This document shows positions 32,254-41,627 of a stretch of DNA of 64,000 nucleotides, one piece after another. Every line of letters begins with the position of its first letter. The first letter of the stretch is position 1. The stretch is taken from positions 62,001 through 126,000 of the forward strand of contig NZ_JAOWPT010000002.1 of the NCBI RefSeq assembly GCF_025753855.1. Reading direction: 5' to 3'. Below the pieces are notes generated by a model. The model had not been told where the DNA came from. It did no database searches and was given only the letters and a program-made list of their open reading frames with translations. The DNA comes from Mesorhizobium sp. ZC-5 (GTDB lineage: Bacteria; Pseudomonadota; Alphaproteobacteria; Rhizobiales; Rhizobiaceae). A program made the position numbers and the translations under genes.

Positions 32254-33783
32254 TCAAGCGAAGTTCTTGGCGAAGGCGTCGATCTGCGCCTTAAGATTGG
32301 CGCGCGTCTCGTCCGAGAGCTGCTTGTCCTTGCGGATCGCGTCGAGCACGGCCTTGCCTTCCGAGCGCATATGGGCAAGCAGCCCCTGCTCGAACTTGCC
32401 GACCTGGTTGACGGCGAGCTTGTCAAGATAGCCGTTGACGCCGGCGAAGATCACCGCGACCTGCTCCTCGACCTTCAGCGGCGAGAACTGCGGCTGCTTC
32501 AGGAGCTCGGTCAGGCGGGCGCCGCGGTTCAAGAGGCGCTGCGTGGCGGCGTCGAGGTCGGAACCGAACTGCGCGAACGCGGCCATCTCGCGGTACTGCG
32601 CGAGCTCGCCCTTGATCGAGCCGGCGACCTGCTTCATCGCCTTGATCTGCGCCGACGAACCAACGCGCGACACCGAGAGGCCGACGTTCACCGCCGGGCG
32701 AATGCCCTGGAAGAACAGGTTGGTCTCGAGGAAGATCTGGCCGTCGGTGATCGAGATCACGTTGGTCGGGATATAGGCCGACACGTCGTTGGCCTGCGTC
32801 TCGATGACTGGCAGCGCGGTCAGCGAACCGTTGCCGTTGTCGTCGTTGAGCTTGGCGGCGCGCTCCAGAAGGCGCGAATGGAGATAGAAGACGTCGCCCG
32901 GATAGGCTTCGCGGCCCGGCGGGCGGCGCAGCAGCAGCGACATCTGGCGGTAGGCGACGGCCTGCTTCGACAGATCGTCATAACCGATCAGCGCGTGCTG
33001 GCCGTTGTCGCGGAAATATTCGCCCATGGTGCAGGCGGTGAACGGCGCCAGGAACTGCATCGGCGCCGGGTCCGAGGCGGTGGCGGCGACGATGATCGAG
33101 TATTCGAGCGCGCCGCGCTCCTCGAGCACCTTCACGAACTGCGCGACGGTCGAGCGCTTCTGGCCAACGGCGACATAGACGCAATAGAGCTTTTCCGAAT
33201 CAGGGCCGCTCTGGTGGATGGCCTTCTGGTTCAGGATGGTGTCGAGGATGATGGCGGTCTTGCCGGTCTGGCGGTCGCCGATGACCAGTTCGCGCTGGCC
33301 GCGGCCGACGGGGATCAGCGCGTCGATCGCCTTGAGGCCGGTCGACATCGGCTCGTGCACCGACTTGCGCGGGATGATGCCGGGCGCCTTGACGTCGACG
33401 CGCATGCGCTTCTCGGCCTTGATCGGGCCCTTGCCGTCGATCGGGTTGCCGAGCGCGTCGACGACGCGACCGAGCAGGCCCGGGCCAACTGGCGCATCGA
33501 CGATGGCGCCTGTGCGCTTGACGGTATCGCCTTCCTTGATGTCGCGGTCATTGCCGAAGATGACGACACCGACGTTGTCGGCTTCGAGGTTGAGCGCCAT
33601 GCCGCGGATGCCGCCCGGGAACTCGACCATCTCGCCCGCCTGGACGTTGTCGAGACCGTAGACGCGGGCAATGCCGTCACCGACGGACAAAACCTGGCCG
33701 ACCTCGGAGACCTCAGCCTCCTTGCCGAAATTCTTGATCTGATCTTTCAGGATTGCGGAAATTTCCGCGGCGCGGATATCCAT
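32254..33783 (-). CDS. atpA: ATP synthase F1 alpha subunit
   Basis: A 509-residue non-catalytic nucleotide-binding subunit. It begins [19 protein letters not shown]. Walker A is [13 protein letters not shown] near residue 170, [17 protein letters not shown] follows, and the signature [17 protein letters not shown] is near 365. Length and all motifs are standard. Its ATG overlaps the atpH stop (TGATG-type junction at 33781-33785). Confidence 0.98.
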   Translation of the reverse strand: MDIRAAEISAILKDQIKNFGKEAEVSEVGQVLSVGDGIARVYGLDNVQAGEMVEFPGGIRGMALNLEADNVGVVIFGNDRDIKEGDTVKRTGAIVDAPVGPGLLGRVVDALGNPIDGKGPIKAEKRMRVDVKAPGIIPRKSVHEPMSTGLKAIDALIPVGRGQRELVIGDRQTGKTAIILDTILNQKAIHQSGPDSEKLYCVYVAVGQKRSTVAQFVKVLEERGALEYSIIVAATASDPAPMQFLAPFTACTMGEYFRDNGQHALIGYDDLSKQAVAYRQMSLLLRRPPGREAYPGDVFYLHSRLLERAAKLNDDNGNGSLTALPVIETQANDVSAYIPTNVISITDGQIFLETNLFFQGIRPAVNVGLSVSRVGSSAQIKAMKQVAGSIKGELAQYREMAAFAQFGSDLDAATQRLLNRGARLTELLKQPQFSPLKVEEQVAVIFAGVNGYLDKLAVNQVGKFEQGLLAHMRSEGKAVLDAIRKDKQLSDETRANLKAQIDAFAKNFA

Positions 33784-34343
33784 CAGCCGACCTCTTTCAG
33801 TGCAAGCTTGAGCGAATTGAGTTTGGTTTTTAGCGACGTATCGATCTGGCGCGAGCCCATCTTGACGACCAGTCCGCCGAGCAGCGACGGATCGACCGTC
33901 ACGGCGATCGAGACATCCTTGCCGGCGACGCCCTTCAGCGTTGCCTTCAGTTCGGTCTGCTGGGCCGGCGTCAGTGCGTGCGCCGAGGTAACTTCGGCGG
34001 CGACCTCGCCACGCTGTTCGGCGGCGATGCGGCGGAAGGCACGGATCATGCCGGGAACGGCGAACAGGCGACGATTCTTGGCGACGACGCGCAGGAAATT
34101 GCCCACCAGGCCGCCGATCTTGGCCTTGTCGGCGATGGCCGAAATGGCCCTCAGCTGATCCTCGGCGGAGAAGACCGGGCTCTTCATCAGCCGGTCGAGA
34201 TCGGCGCTGCCGTCAAGCAGTTCCTCGAAGCGTCCGAGATTCTTTTCCACCTCGGCGACGGCGTTTGCCTGGGCAGCAAGTTCGAACAGCGAACCTGCAT
34301 AACGCTCGGCAACACCGGAGATTGGCGAGTTAGACTGTGCCAC
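33783..34343 (-). CDS. atpH: ATP synthase F1 delta subunit
   Basis: A 186-residue delta subunit linking F1 to the peripheral stalk. A GTG at 34343 is used as the start because the conserved beginning ([23 protein letters not shown]) lies there and the length matches the family. The C-terminal signature [35 protein letters not shown] is clear. It is the first gene of the F1 operon; the 237 bp upstream gave no confident promoter match. F0 genes are not in this window, as usual in rhizobia. Confidence 0.94.
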   Translation of the reverse strand: MAQSNSPISGVAERYAGSLFELAAQANAVAEVEKNLGRFEELLDGSADLDRLMKSPVFSAEDQLRAISAIADKAKIGGLVGNFLRVVAKNRRLFAVPGMIRAFRRIAAEQRGEVAAEVTSAHALTPAQQTELKATLKGVAGKDVSIAVTVDPSLLGGLVVKMGSRQIDTSLKTKLNSLKLALKEVG

Positions 34344-34580
34344 GGACCGTCTTTTCTCTCGTCTGACAGGCCGCAAGATTTCTGGCGCGAGTGCAGGACT
34401 CTGGCTAAATCTTTGACCTTGTTGAATTTTCGTGGCTGGAGGGGATTCCGAGCGGCCTCCCCCGGCCAAAAGTCGATTGCCGTCTAGCACAGGCTTTTGG
34501 CGACCGCAACACGGCACAACGCAAGCTTTTCGGGCAGTTTTGTCGCAGCAGGCGAAAGCCCGGCGGAGCCTGGCCTGGAA

Positions 34581-34976
34581 TCAGGCAACGAAGCCCAGAG
34601 CGAGAGCCAATGGAAGCATCGCCAAAGCCACTTCGATGACCAGCCAGACCCAGTTGTAGAGGGTGTTTCCCTCGTCCGACAGCATCGACACGATACGGCC
34701 GAAGGCGGTGAACAGCCAACTGAAGCCGAGCGCCAGATAGAGCATCGGTTGCGCCAGCAGAATGCAACACAGGCCGAGACCGAGATAGAAGCCCGACATG
34801 GTGGCGCGCGCCTCGCCGACGGCCTCGGGGTGTTTTTCGGTCGGCTGGAGCCGCAGGAGGCGGAAGGAAAGCCTCGGCGCGAACAGGAAGATCAGGCCGA
34901 ATGCCACCGTAACCACGGCTGACGACCACGCCAGCCATTCGCCTTGGCTCGTCGGCCAGGGAAACGAGAATTCCAT
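34581..34976 (-). CDS. Small integral membrane protein (DUF4345-like)
   Basis: A 131-residue protein with four hydrophobic segments: about residues 13-32 (LAWSSAVVTVAFGLIFLFAP), 62-80 (GFYLGLGLCCILLAQPML), 82-97 (LALGFSWLFTAFGRI) and 108-130. The pattern P..ARATMSGFYLGLGL...L...P....ALGF.....GRI.S....G resembles the DUF4345 family of unknown function. That family name is from memory of the pattern and is tentative. It is transcribed separately from atpH. Confidence 0.75.
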   Translation of the reverse strand: MEFSFPWPTSQGEWLAWSSAVVTVAFGLIFLFAPRLSFRLLRLQPTEKHPEAVGEARATMSGFYLGLGLCCILLAQPMLYLALGFSWLFTAFGRIVSMLSDEGNTLYNWVWLVIEVALAMLPLALALGFVA

Positions 34977-35069
34977 GGTGTCCCCTCGAACATCCGCGTG
35001 AAAATGCGGGCATTCTAGCGAACGTCGGGCGACGCGCCAGTCGTCAGCCCGGATTTTCCGTGGGCACGG

Positions 35070-35765
35070 TCAGTTCAGCGCGAAATCCACCGCCGCCTCG
35101 GCGTGGATGCGGGTCGTGTCGAAGACGGGGATGTCGAAATCGTCCTGGCCGACCAACATGGTGATCTCGGTGCAGCCCATGATGACGCTGTCGATGTCGT
35201 TGGCGCGCCGTATTTTCGCGACCTCGGCGATGTAGGCATCCTTCGATTCGCCGGTGACGATGCCCTTGCACAGTTCATCGTAGATGACGCGGTGGACCAT
35301 GGCGCGGCCTTCGGCATCGGGCACGACCGGCGCCATGCCGTGCTTCTTCGCCAGCCGGCCCTTGTAGAAATCCTGCTCCATGGTGAAGCCGGTAGCCAGA
35401 AGCGCTGGCTTGCTTGCGCCGGCGCGCTTCATCACGCCGGCGGTGGCATCGGCAATGTGGATGAGAGGAACCGAAACCGCCGCCTGCACCTCGTCGGCCA
35501 TGCGGTGCATCGTGTTGGTGCAGATAAGCAGGCCTTCAGCACCGCCATCCTCCAGCCTCCTCGCCGCGTCGGCGAGAAGTGCTGCCGCACCCTGCCAGTC
35601 GCCTTCATGCTGGCGGTCGGCGATCTCGGCGAAATCGAACGACCACAACAAAAGCTTCGCCGAATGAAGCCCGCCCAGCCGCTCGCGCACGATCTCGTTG
35701 AGATGGTGATAATAGATCGCCGTCGATTCCCAGCTCATGCCGCCGATCAGGCCGAGTGTTTTCAT
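35070..35765 (-). CDS. Aspartate/glutamate racemase family protein
   Basis: A 231-residue two-cysteine racemase. The family start is MKTLGLIGGMSWESTAIYYHHLN. The first catalytic Cys is in LLICTNTMHRMAD (near residue 83) and the second in IMGCTEITMLVGQDD (near 196), with PVFDTTRIHAEAAVDFAL at the C-terminus. These features fit the YgeA/RacX branch of amino-acid racemases. The amino-acid preference is not evident. It lies 30 bp downstream of priA on the same strand. Confidence 0.9.
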   Translation of the reverse strand: MKTLGLIGGMSWESTAIYYHHLNEIVRERLGGLHSAKLLLWSFDFAEIADRQHEGDWQGAAALLADAARRLEDGGAEGLLICTNTMHRMADEVQAAVSVPLIHIADATAGVMKRAGASKPALLATGFTMEQDFYKGRLAKKHGMAPVVPDAEGRAMVHRVIYDELCKGIVTGESKDAYIAEVAKIRRANDIDSVIMGCTEITMLVGQDDFDIPVFDTTRIHAEAAVDFALN

Positions 35766-35795
35766 GACGGAAGATCCTCGCGGGTCATTATCTGC

Positions 35796-37997
35796 CTACA
35801 AAAAGCTCTGCGGGTCGATGTCGACGCTGACCCGCACCGAACCGCGTATTTTCGGGCCGGCGGCCAGCATGTCACGGATGTAGCCTTGCATATCCGAGCG
35901 CCGGTCGCCCTGAACCAGCAGGCGGAAGCGGTGGCGGCCGCCGATCAGCGCCAGCGGCGCTTCGGCCGGGCCGAGTACATGGATATCGTCGGACGCCGGT
36001 GCCGCGCGACGCAGCCCGCGCGCATGGCTTTCGGCTTCGGCACGAGTCTGTGCGCTGACGATGATACCGGCCAGCCGTCCGAACGGCGGCAAATGCGACC
36101 GCTCGCGTTCGGCGATTTCCTTCTCGTAGAAAGCTTCGGCATCGCCGGAGACGATCGCACGCATCACCGGGTGGTCTGGTTGATAGGTCTGCAGCAGGCC
36201 GTGGCTTTTCTTGCCCGTGCGGCCGGCGCGGCCGGTGACCTGGCTGAGCAACTGGAAGGTACGCTCCGCCGCACGCGGATCGCCGTTGGCAAGGCCCAGA
36301 TCGGCATCGACCACGCCGACCAGCGTCATGTTGGGAAAATTGTGGCCCTTGGCCACCAGTTGCGTGCCAATGACAATGTCGGCGTCGCCATTGGCGATGG
36401 CCTCAAGCTCCAGCCTGAGCCGTTTGACTCCGCCCATGATGTCGGAGGAGAGCACGATGGTACGGGCATCCGGGAAATGCCCGACGACCTCTTCGGCGAT
36501 GCGCTCGACGCCCGGTCCGCAGGCAACCAGGTGATCGAAGGTGCCGCATTCCGGGCAGGCATCGGGACGCTTCTCGTGATGGCCGCAATGGTGGCAGACA
36601 AGCTGGCCGCGAAAGCGGTGTTCGACCAGCCAACTGGAACAGTCCGGGCACTGGAAACGGTGGCCGCAGACCCGGCAGAGCGTCAGCGGCGCATAGCCGC
36701 GCCGGTTGAGGAAAAGCAACGACTGTTCGCCCCGTGCCAGGGTCTGGCGGACATGATCGACCAGCACCGGCGACAGGAATCCGCCCCGCGCCGGCGGCGA
36801 CTTGCGCATGTCGATCGCCTTGATGTCGGGCATGGCGGCATCGGCGAAGCGCTGCGACAGCGCCGCGCGCCGGTAGCGGCCTTGCAGGACATTGACCTGG
36901 CTTTCGACCGACGGCGTCGCCGAAGCCAGCACCACGGGAAAGCTGCCTATATGGCCGCGCACCACAGCCATGTCGCGCGCATGATAGTAGACGCGGTCCT
37001 CCTGCTTGTAGGCAGGGTCGTGTTCCTCATCGACGACGATGAGGCCAAGGTTGTTGAAGGGCAGGAACAGCGCCGACCGCGCGCCGGCAACGACCCGCAC
37101 GGTTCCCTCGGCCACCTGGCGCCAGACCTTTTCGCGCATACGCGGCGGCAGATCGGAATGCCATTCCGCAGGCTTGGCGCCGAAGCGGTCGTGGAACCGT
37201 TCGAGGAAGGCCTGGGTGAGCGCAATCTCGGGTAGCAGGATGAGAACCTGCTTGTCCTTTTCGAGCGCGGCCGCGATCGCCTCGAAATAAACCTCCGTCT
37301 TGCCGGAGCCGGTGACGCCGTCGACCAGCGTGACGCTGAATTCTCCGGCCGCGACGCCTCCCCGGAGCATTTCGGCTGCCGCCTTTTGATCGTCGGTCAG
37401 GTCCGGCACCGCATAGCCGGGGTCCGGTGCCGCCACCACCGGCCGCGGCGGGATCATCACCGGCTCGAACACGCCCTGCGCCTTCAATCCGTCGATGACG
37501 GTAAGCGACACGCCGGCGGCATGCGCCAGCCCCGAGCGGGTCCAGGCAAGACCGTCGGACGAAAGCTCCAGGACGCGCGTCCGAGCCGCCGTCATGCGGT
37601 CCGGCTCATTTTCGGTGCGCTGCAATCCTTCCGTCCATAGCTGCGGATCGAAGGCTTCCGGCGCCCGCAGCAGCATCCGTGCCACCATGCCGGGCGGCGA
37701 CAGCGTGTAGGACGAGATCCAGTCGACCAGCCGACGCATGCCTTCGTCAACCGGCGGACAATCGAAAACCTCGGAGATCGGCCGCAGTTTCTTCGGGTCG
37801 ACCGCGTCGGTGCTGCCGTCCCAGACGATGCCGGCCACCTCGCGCGGTCCGAGCGGCACGCGCACGATCGAGCCCGGCTCGACATGCATACCGTCGGGCA
37901 CAGCGTAGCTGTAGGGGCGCTCGGCCGGCATCGGCACCAGCACCGGCACTGACAGCCGCTCGGCTTCCAGCCTGAAGGGTAGCGAATCTTGCTTCAT
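35796..37997 (-). CDS. priA: Primosomal protein N' (PriA helicase)
   Basis: A 733-residue replication-restart helicase. The N-terminal 3' DNA-binding domain (VLVPMPAERPYSYAVPDGM, VRVPLGPREVAGIVW) is followed by the helicase core with Walker A VDGVTGSGKTEVYFEAIA near 225, DEEHDPAYKQ (DEEH box) near 320, and the zinc cluster of paired cysteines C..CGHRFQCPDC...CHHCGH...CPECG between about 437 and 485. It ends with the motif GRAGRTGK and a C-terminal domain. It loads the replisome at repaired forks. It is divergent from the aldolase gene. Confidence 0.96.
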   Translation of the reverse strand: MKQDSLPFRLEAERLSVPVLVPMPAERPYSYAVPDGMHVEPGSIVRVPLGPREVAGIVWDGSTDAVDPKKLRPISEVFDCPPVDEGMRRLVDWISSYTLSPPGMVARMLLRAPEAFDPQLWTEGLQRTENEPDRMTAARTRVLELSSDGLAWTRSGLAHAAGVSLTVIDGLKAQGVFEPVMIPPRPVVAAPDPGYAVPDLTDDQKAAAEMLRGGVAAGEFSVTLVDGVTGSGKTEVYFEAIAAALEKDKQVLILLPEIALTQAFLERFHDRFGAKPAEWHSDLPPRMREKVWRQVAEGTVRVVAGARSALFLPFNNLGLIVVDEEHDPAYKQEDRVYYHARDMAVVRGHIGSFPVVLASATPSVESQVNVLQGRYRRAALSQRFADAAMPDIKAIDMRKSPPARGGFLSPVLVDHVRQTLARGEQSLLFLNRRGYAPLTLCRVCGHRFQCPDCSSWLVEHRFRGQLVCHHCGHHEKRPDACPECGTFDHLVACGPGVERIAEEVVGHFPDARTIVLSSDIMGGVKRLRLELEAIANGDADIVIGTQLVAKGHNFPNMTLVGVVDADLGLANGDPRAAERTFQLLSQVTGRAGRTGKKSHGLLQTYQPDHPVMRAIVSGDAEAFYEKEIAERERSHLPPFGRLAGIIVSAQTRAEAESHARGLRRAAPASDDIHVLGPAEAPLALIGGRHRFRLLVQGDRRSDMQGYIRDMLAAGPKIRGSVRVSVDIDPQSFL

Positions 37998-38091
37998 CGG
38001 ACGTGACCTTGCCCCGAACTTCGTCTAGATCAAAGGCCGAACACGGGGCAGCCTTTTGCGGCCGCCTGCGAAAATCGCGAAGGAGACAGCC

Positions 38092-38745
38092 ATGAAATTT
38101 TTCGTCGACACGGCGGATATCAAGGAAATCAAGGAGCTCAACGATCTCGGGCTGCTCGACGGCGTTACCACCAACCCTTCGCTCATCCTGAAGTCCGGCG
38201 GCAAGATCGCCGAAGTGACGAAACAGATCTGCGACATCGTCGAAGGCCCGGTCTCGGCGGAAGTGACCGCCACCGAATATTCGGAGATGATGAAGGAAGC
38301 CAAGGTGCTGGCCAAGATCGCCGACAATGTCTGCATCAAGGTGCCGCTGACCTTCGACGGATTGAAGGCCTGCAAGGCGATCCGCTCCGAAGGTCGCATG
38401 GTCAACGTCACCTTGTGCTTCTCGGCCAACCAGGCACTGCTCGCCGCCAAGGCCGGCGCCAGCTTCATCTCGCCCTTCATCGGCCGCATAGACGACATCG
38501 GTATCGACGGCATGGAACTGATTTCGGAAATTCGTACCATCTACGACAATTACGATTTCAAGACGGAAATCCTCGCGGCGTCGATCCGCACCGTGAACCA
38601 CGTCAAGCAGGCGGCGCTGATCGGCGCGGACGTGGTGACGGTGCCGCCAGCGACGCTGAAGGCGCTGGTCAAGCATCCGCTGACGGACAAGGGCCTGGAG
38701 CAATTCCTGGCGGACTGGGCCAAAACCGGCCAGAAGATCGGCTGA
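38092..38745 (+). CDS. fsa: Fructose-6-phosphate aldolase / small transaldolase
   Basis: A 217-residue TIM-barrel aldolase. It begins [31 protein letters not shown] with AGGAGA 6 bp upstream. The Schiff-base lysine is in [19 protein letters not shown]; later motifs are [20 protein letters not shown]-like and [23 protein letters not shown]. The short form cleaves fructose-6-phosphate or acts as transaldolase in the pentose phosphate pathway; sequence does not separate the two with certainty. The hydratase gene follows 4 bp later. Confidence 0.93.
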   Translation: MKFFVDTADIKEIKELNDLGLLDGVTTNPSLILKSGGKIAEVTKQICDIVEGPVSAEVTATEYSEMMKEAKVLAKIADNVCIKVPLTFDGLKACKAIRSEGRMVNVTLCFSANQALLAAKAGASFISPFIGRIDDIGIDGMELISEIRTIYDNYDFKTEILAASIRTVNHVKQAALIGADVVTVPPATLKALVKHPLTDKGLEQFLADWAKTGQKIG

Positions 38746-38749
38746 TCCG

Positions 38750-39565
38750 GTGGCGGCAGGCAACCCCGGGGCGATCGCGTCGGAGGCTCTCTCCGCCCTC
38801 GACGCAAACCGCCAGGTTGAGCCCTTTTCGTCGCGCATCCCGGGTTTTGCCAACGATGACGCCTATGCGGTTACCGCGGCGTTGCGCGACATGCGCATCG
38901 CGCGTGGCGAAACGCCGGTCGGCCGCAAAATTGGCTTCACCAACCGCACCATCTGGGCCGAATATGGCGTCGACCGGCCGCTTTGGGGCCATGTCTACGA
39001 CACCACGCTGCACGATATTGGCCCCGGCGGACAGATAAAAGTCTCACACCTGCCGGAGCCGCGCATCGAGCCGGAGATCGTGTTCGGTCTCGGCCGTGAC
39101 ATAGAGCCGGCGGCGAGCTTGGCCGAAATCGCCGCTTCGATCGCGTGGGTCGCACACGGCTTCGAGATCGTGCAATCGATCTATCCTGGCTGGCGGTTCA
39201 CCGTCGCTGATTGCATTGCAGACGGCGGCCTGCATGGCGGGCTGTTCGTGGGGCCGCAACGGGCCGTGTCCGGCAGCGAGCGCGAAGGCCTGGCCGCGGC
39301 GCTTTCGTGGCTGACGCTCTCGCTGTCCCGCAACGGCGAGATCACAGACACCGGTGTCGGGACCAACGTGCTCGACGGACCGGTTCAGGCGCTCGGGCAC
39401 CTCGCCACCGTTCTCGCGGACGACCGGCTCAATCCTGCGCTCCGCAAGGGCGAAGTGATTACCACGGGCACGCTCACGCGCGCCTTTCCGGTTGTGCCGG
39501 GCGAACGCTGGTCCACGACGATTGACGGTTTCGATCTGCCCGGACTTTCGGTCCAGATCGGGTAG
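38750..39565 (+). CDS. 2-keto-4-pentenoate hydratase family protein
   Basis: A 271-residue protein of the fumarylacetoacetate hydrolase/MhpD superfamily starting at a GTG 4 bp after the aldolase stop. Features are AYAVTAALRDMRIARGETPVGRKIGFTNRTIW near 38-70, PEPRIEPEIVFGLGRDIE (acidic metal ligands) near 100, and VGTNVLDGPVQALGHLATVL near 200. Members hydrate 2-hydroxypentadienoates or decarboxylate oxo-acids in aromatic degradation. No other aromatic-pathway gene is present, so the true substrate is open. Confidence 0.88.
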   Translation: MAAGNPGAIASEALSALDANRQVEPFSSRIPGFANDDAYAVTAALRDMRIARGETPVGRKIGFTNRTIWAEYGVDRPLWGHVYDTTLHDIGPGGQIKVSHLPEPRIEPEIVFGLGRDIEPAASLAEIAASIAWVAHGFEIVQSIYPGWRFTVADCIADGGLHGGLFVGPQRAVSGSEREGLAAALSWLTLSLSRNGEITDTGVGTNVLDGPVQALGHLATVLADDRLNPALRKGEVITTGTLTRAFPVVPGERWSTTIDGFDLPGLSVQIG

Positions 39566-39805
39566 CGAGAAATCACGACGACCCGGCGGAACCTCGCAAA
39601 GCCAATAGATCGCCGGCTTTCTTGGGATGGACAGGACGCGTCGTTCGTCCGGGCCAGCCGCAAGCATAAATTTGATGAAACTTTTCGGTAAATTTTCTGC
39701 TGCCGCTAGAGCGGTCATGAACCATGCCTATGCCCAGCGGCTACCATCACCCCGCGCTAAAGTATATCAGACCACGGCGGGTGGCTGCTTGGTTGAGGGA
39801 TGAAG

Positions 39806-40003
39806 ATGCAATCGAACTTTGCCGCCGCACGCGCCTTGCTTGAAAACGCTCAAGCGCTTCTCGATGGCGACGATGACAAGTCCGGCAAGTTGCGCGAGGC
39901 CCTCGATTTGTTGATCGAGGCGGTGCTGACGGCTGAACACAGCCAGCCGGCGGTTGCCAGCAATATCGTCCGATTCCCAGGCAAACGGGCGGCCGCTCGG
40001 TAA
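39806..40003 (+). CDS. Small hypothetical protein
   Basis: A 65-residue protein from the ATG at 39806, chosen because GAGGGA lies 6 bp upstream; an ATG at 39800 adds two residues. It is helical and acidic-amphipathic (NFAAARALLENAQALLDGDDDKSGKLREALDLLIEAVL), with a basic C-terminus (RFPGKRAAAR). No domain is recognised. It stands alone between the hydratase and an opposite-strand acyltransferase. Confidence 0.7.
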   Translation: MQSNFAAARALLENAQALLDGDDDKSGKLREALDLLIEAVLTAEHSQPAVASNIVRFPGKRAAAR

Positions 40004-40053
40004 ACCGGCATCGTCTTCCCGGCGTTTCCCTGCCAATGCCGTCTACACTGTTG

Positions 40054-40971
40054 TCAGGCCGGCAACAGTGGGGTGAACGTCGCATCGGGATCGTCCGCCA
40101 ACCCATGCACGGTGTGCTGCTGCAACCGCGCGGCAACGTCGGCCGGTTCGCCTTCCAGTGCATCGGCCAGGATCGGCTTGCCGATGGTGATCGAAAAAGC
40201 GCGGCCCTTCTTGTTCAGAAGTTCATGAAACACCGTCATGTCGCGCAGTTCGGTCGAATATTTCGAAAGAAAATAGAACAGCCCGGAATTGCGCGCAGTG
40301 ATCCGTGCCGGGACCACTGGATAGCGATAGCGCCGTGCCAGCGATACCAGCGAGGTCTGCCATGGCCTTTCAGTCAGCACACCTTCATGCCAATAGGCGA
40401 TGCGGCCTGACGGAAACAGCACGATCGCCTTGTTGGAGGCAAAAGCCCGTGCCGTCATTTCCAGCGTGTCACGGCTCTTGGCGTGCGATTTCTCGCCCTG
40501 CCTCCATTCTACCGGAATGATCAGATCGCGGAAGCCGGCGGCAACCCGTTGCGCGTCACGATTGGCGAAAATCGCCATGTCCGGGCGGACATTCTTGAGC
40601 GCATCGAACACCGCGACGCCATCGGCGATGCCGGTCGGATGACTGGGCGCCAGGATGAAGCCGGTTTTTTCCGGTAGATTGGCAACCCCGCGTACCGTCA
40701 CGTCCAGCGACAGAAGCGCGCTGAGATAGGACATCGCATCCCAGCCGGACATCTCGGCGACATCGTCCGCCATTTCGACAGCTTGATAATAGTGGAGGAA
40801 GCGCAAAAGCAGCGGCCGCATGATTGGCCACAAGGGATGACGCGACAGCATCGTGGAACGCTCGGCGATCATCTGGTCGATGATATGAGCATCTTCGCCA
40901 ATGCTGACGCCCCGGAACCAGCGCGCGCCGAGCGTTTCCGTGAAGCTGGACGGCGTCGTCCGGGAATCCAT
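40054..40971 (-). CDS. PlsC-type lysophospholipid acyltransferase family protein
   Basis: About 305 residues; the ATG at 40971 has GGAGT upstream, while a GTG at 40978-40980 would add three residues. The acyltransferase block is FILAPSHPTGIADGVAVFDAL near 118-138, a variant in which H and D are five residues apart. KAIVLFPSGRIAYWHEG and YPVVPARITARNSGLFY follow, corresponding to blocks III and IV. The upstream HPLWPIMRPLLLRFLHYYQAVE is typical of a rhizobial subgroup of 1-acyl-glycerol-3-phosphate acyltransferase-like proteins. Precise acyl acceptor unknown. Confidence 0.85.
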   Translation of the reverse strand: MDSRTTPSSFTETLGARWFRGVSIGEDAHIIDQMIAERSTMLSRHPLWPIMRPLLLRFLHYYQAVEMADDVAEMSGWDAMSYLSALLSLDVTVRGVANLPEKTGFILAPSHPTGIADGVAVFDALKNVRPDMAIFANRDAQRVAAGFRDLIIPVEWRQGEKSHAKSRDTLEMTARAFASNKAIVLFPSGRIAYWHEGVLTERPWQTSLVSLARRYRYPVVPARITARNSGLFYFLSKYSTELRDMTVFHELLNKKGRAFSITIGKPILADALEGEPADVAARLQQHTVHGLADDPDATFTPLLPA

Positions 40972-41072
40972 GGTTTCCACTCCGTTGGGCGCTGTTTGGC
41001 CGAATCCTGTGACGCAGTAATGACACGAGAGCGTACAACAAACTTGCCGCGAATGTTGTTCCTGGCGCGGCG

Positions 41073-41627
41073 CTACTTCGATGCCAGCCTTTCGAGATCC
41101 TGGGCGACAGCCAGACGGACAAGCTCGGCAAGTTCACGCGCGGCCCGGTTCTCCGCGTCACGCGTCGCTCGCAGGCGCGCGAATTCCTGCCGGGGCGCAT
41201 CATAGGAAGATGCCACCTGGCGTGCGCCCTTTGCGACGACGGTTCCACCCTTGCTCAGCGTATAGCTCGAAGAAACCGTAACGGTGCCGGCCGTTGGCTC
41301 GTCTTCGTCACCGATCTGGATAATGGCGGCAGCCTCGTTTCGCGACGTGACGCCGAGATCAAGCGTGTAGGCCGGGCTGGCGGGCTCACCCTTGCCGCCA
41401 TTGAGCAGGAAGATCATGTGATTGCGCACTTCCTGGCCGTAACGGGTCGTGGCTGGCTTGACCGAGATCGACGCCAATTCCGCCGTTGTGCTGGCGCCGG
41501 CTCCAGTTGAGGTCACCGGAGCATAAAGGGGCCGTACGGTGCAGGCCGACGCCAGGACCAGGCATGAAAGCAGTATCGGTCGGAGAAAACGGCTCACCTG
41601 GTTCCACTTCCGCTCAGACAACGACAT
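41073..41627 (-). CDS. lptE: LPS-assembly lipoprotein LptE
   Basis: A 184-residue lipoprotein. The signal [20 protein letters not shown] has a lipobox ending at the acylated Cys followed by the RPLY motif characteristic of LptE. It plugs and assembles the LptD barrel that inserts lipopolysaccharide in the outer membrane. Its start overlaps the leuS 3' end by 14 bp, the normal rhizobial arrangement. The usual next gene holA (DNA polymerase III delta) is not present downstream here. Confidence 0.9.
   Translation of the reverse strand: MSLSERKWNQVSRFLRPILLSCLVLASACTVRPLYAPVTSTGAGASTTAELASISVKPATTRYGQEVRNHMIFLLNGGKGEPASPAYTLDLGVTSRNEAAAIIQIGDEDEPTAGTVTVSSSYTLSKGGTVVAKGARQVASSYDAPRQEFARLRATRDAENRAARELAELVRLAVAQDLERLASK

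Noticed and set aside
32371-34158. 595-codon plus-strand ORF opposite atpA/atpH
   Set aside because: It mirrors atpA and atpH on the other strand; high-GC codon bias creates long antisense frames. The product is low-complexity and resembles no family.
35103-37235. 710-codon plus-strand ORF opposite priA and the racemase gene
   Set aside because: Spans two real minus-strand genes and their gap with no family pattern.
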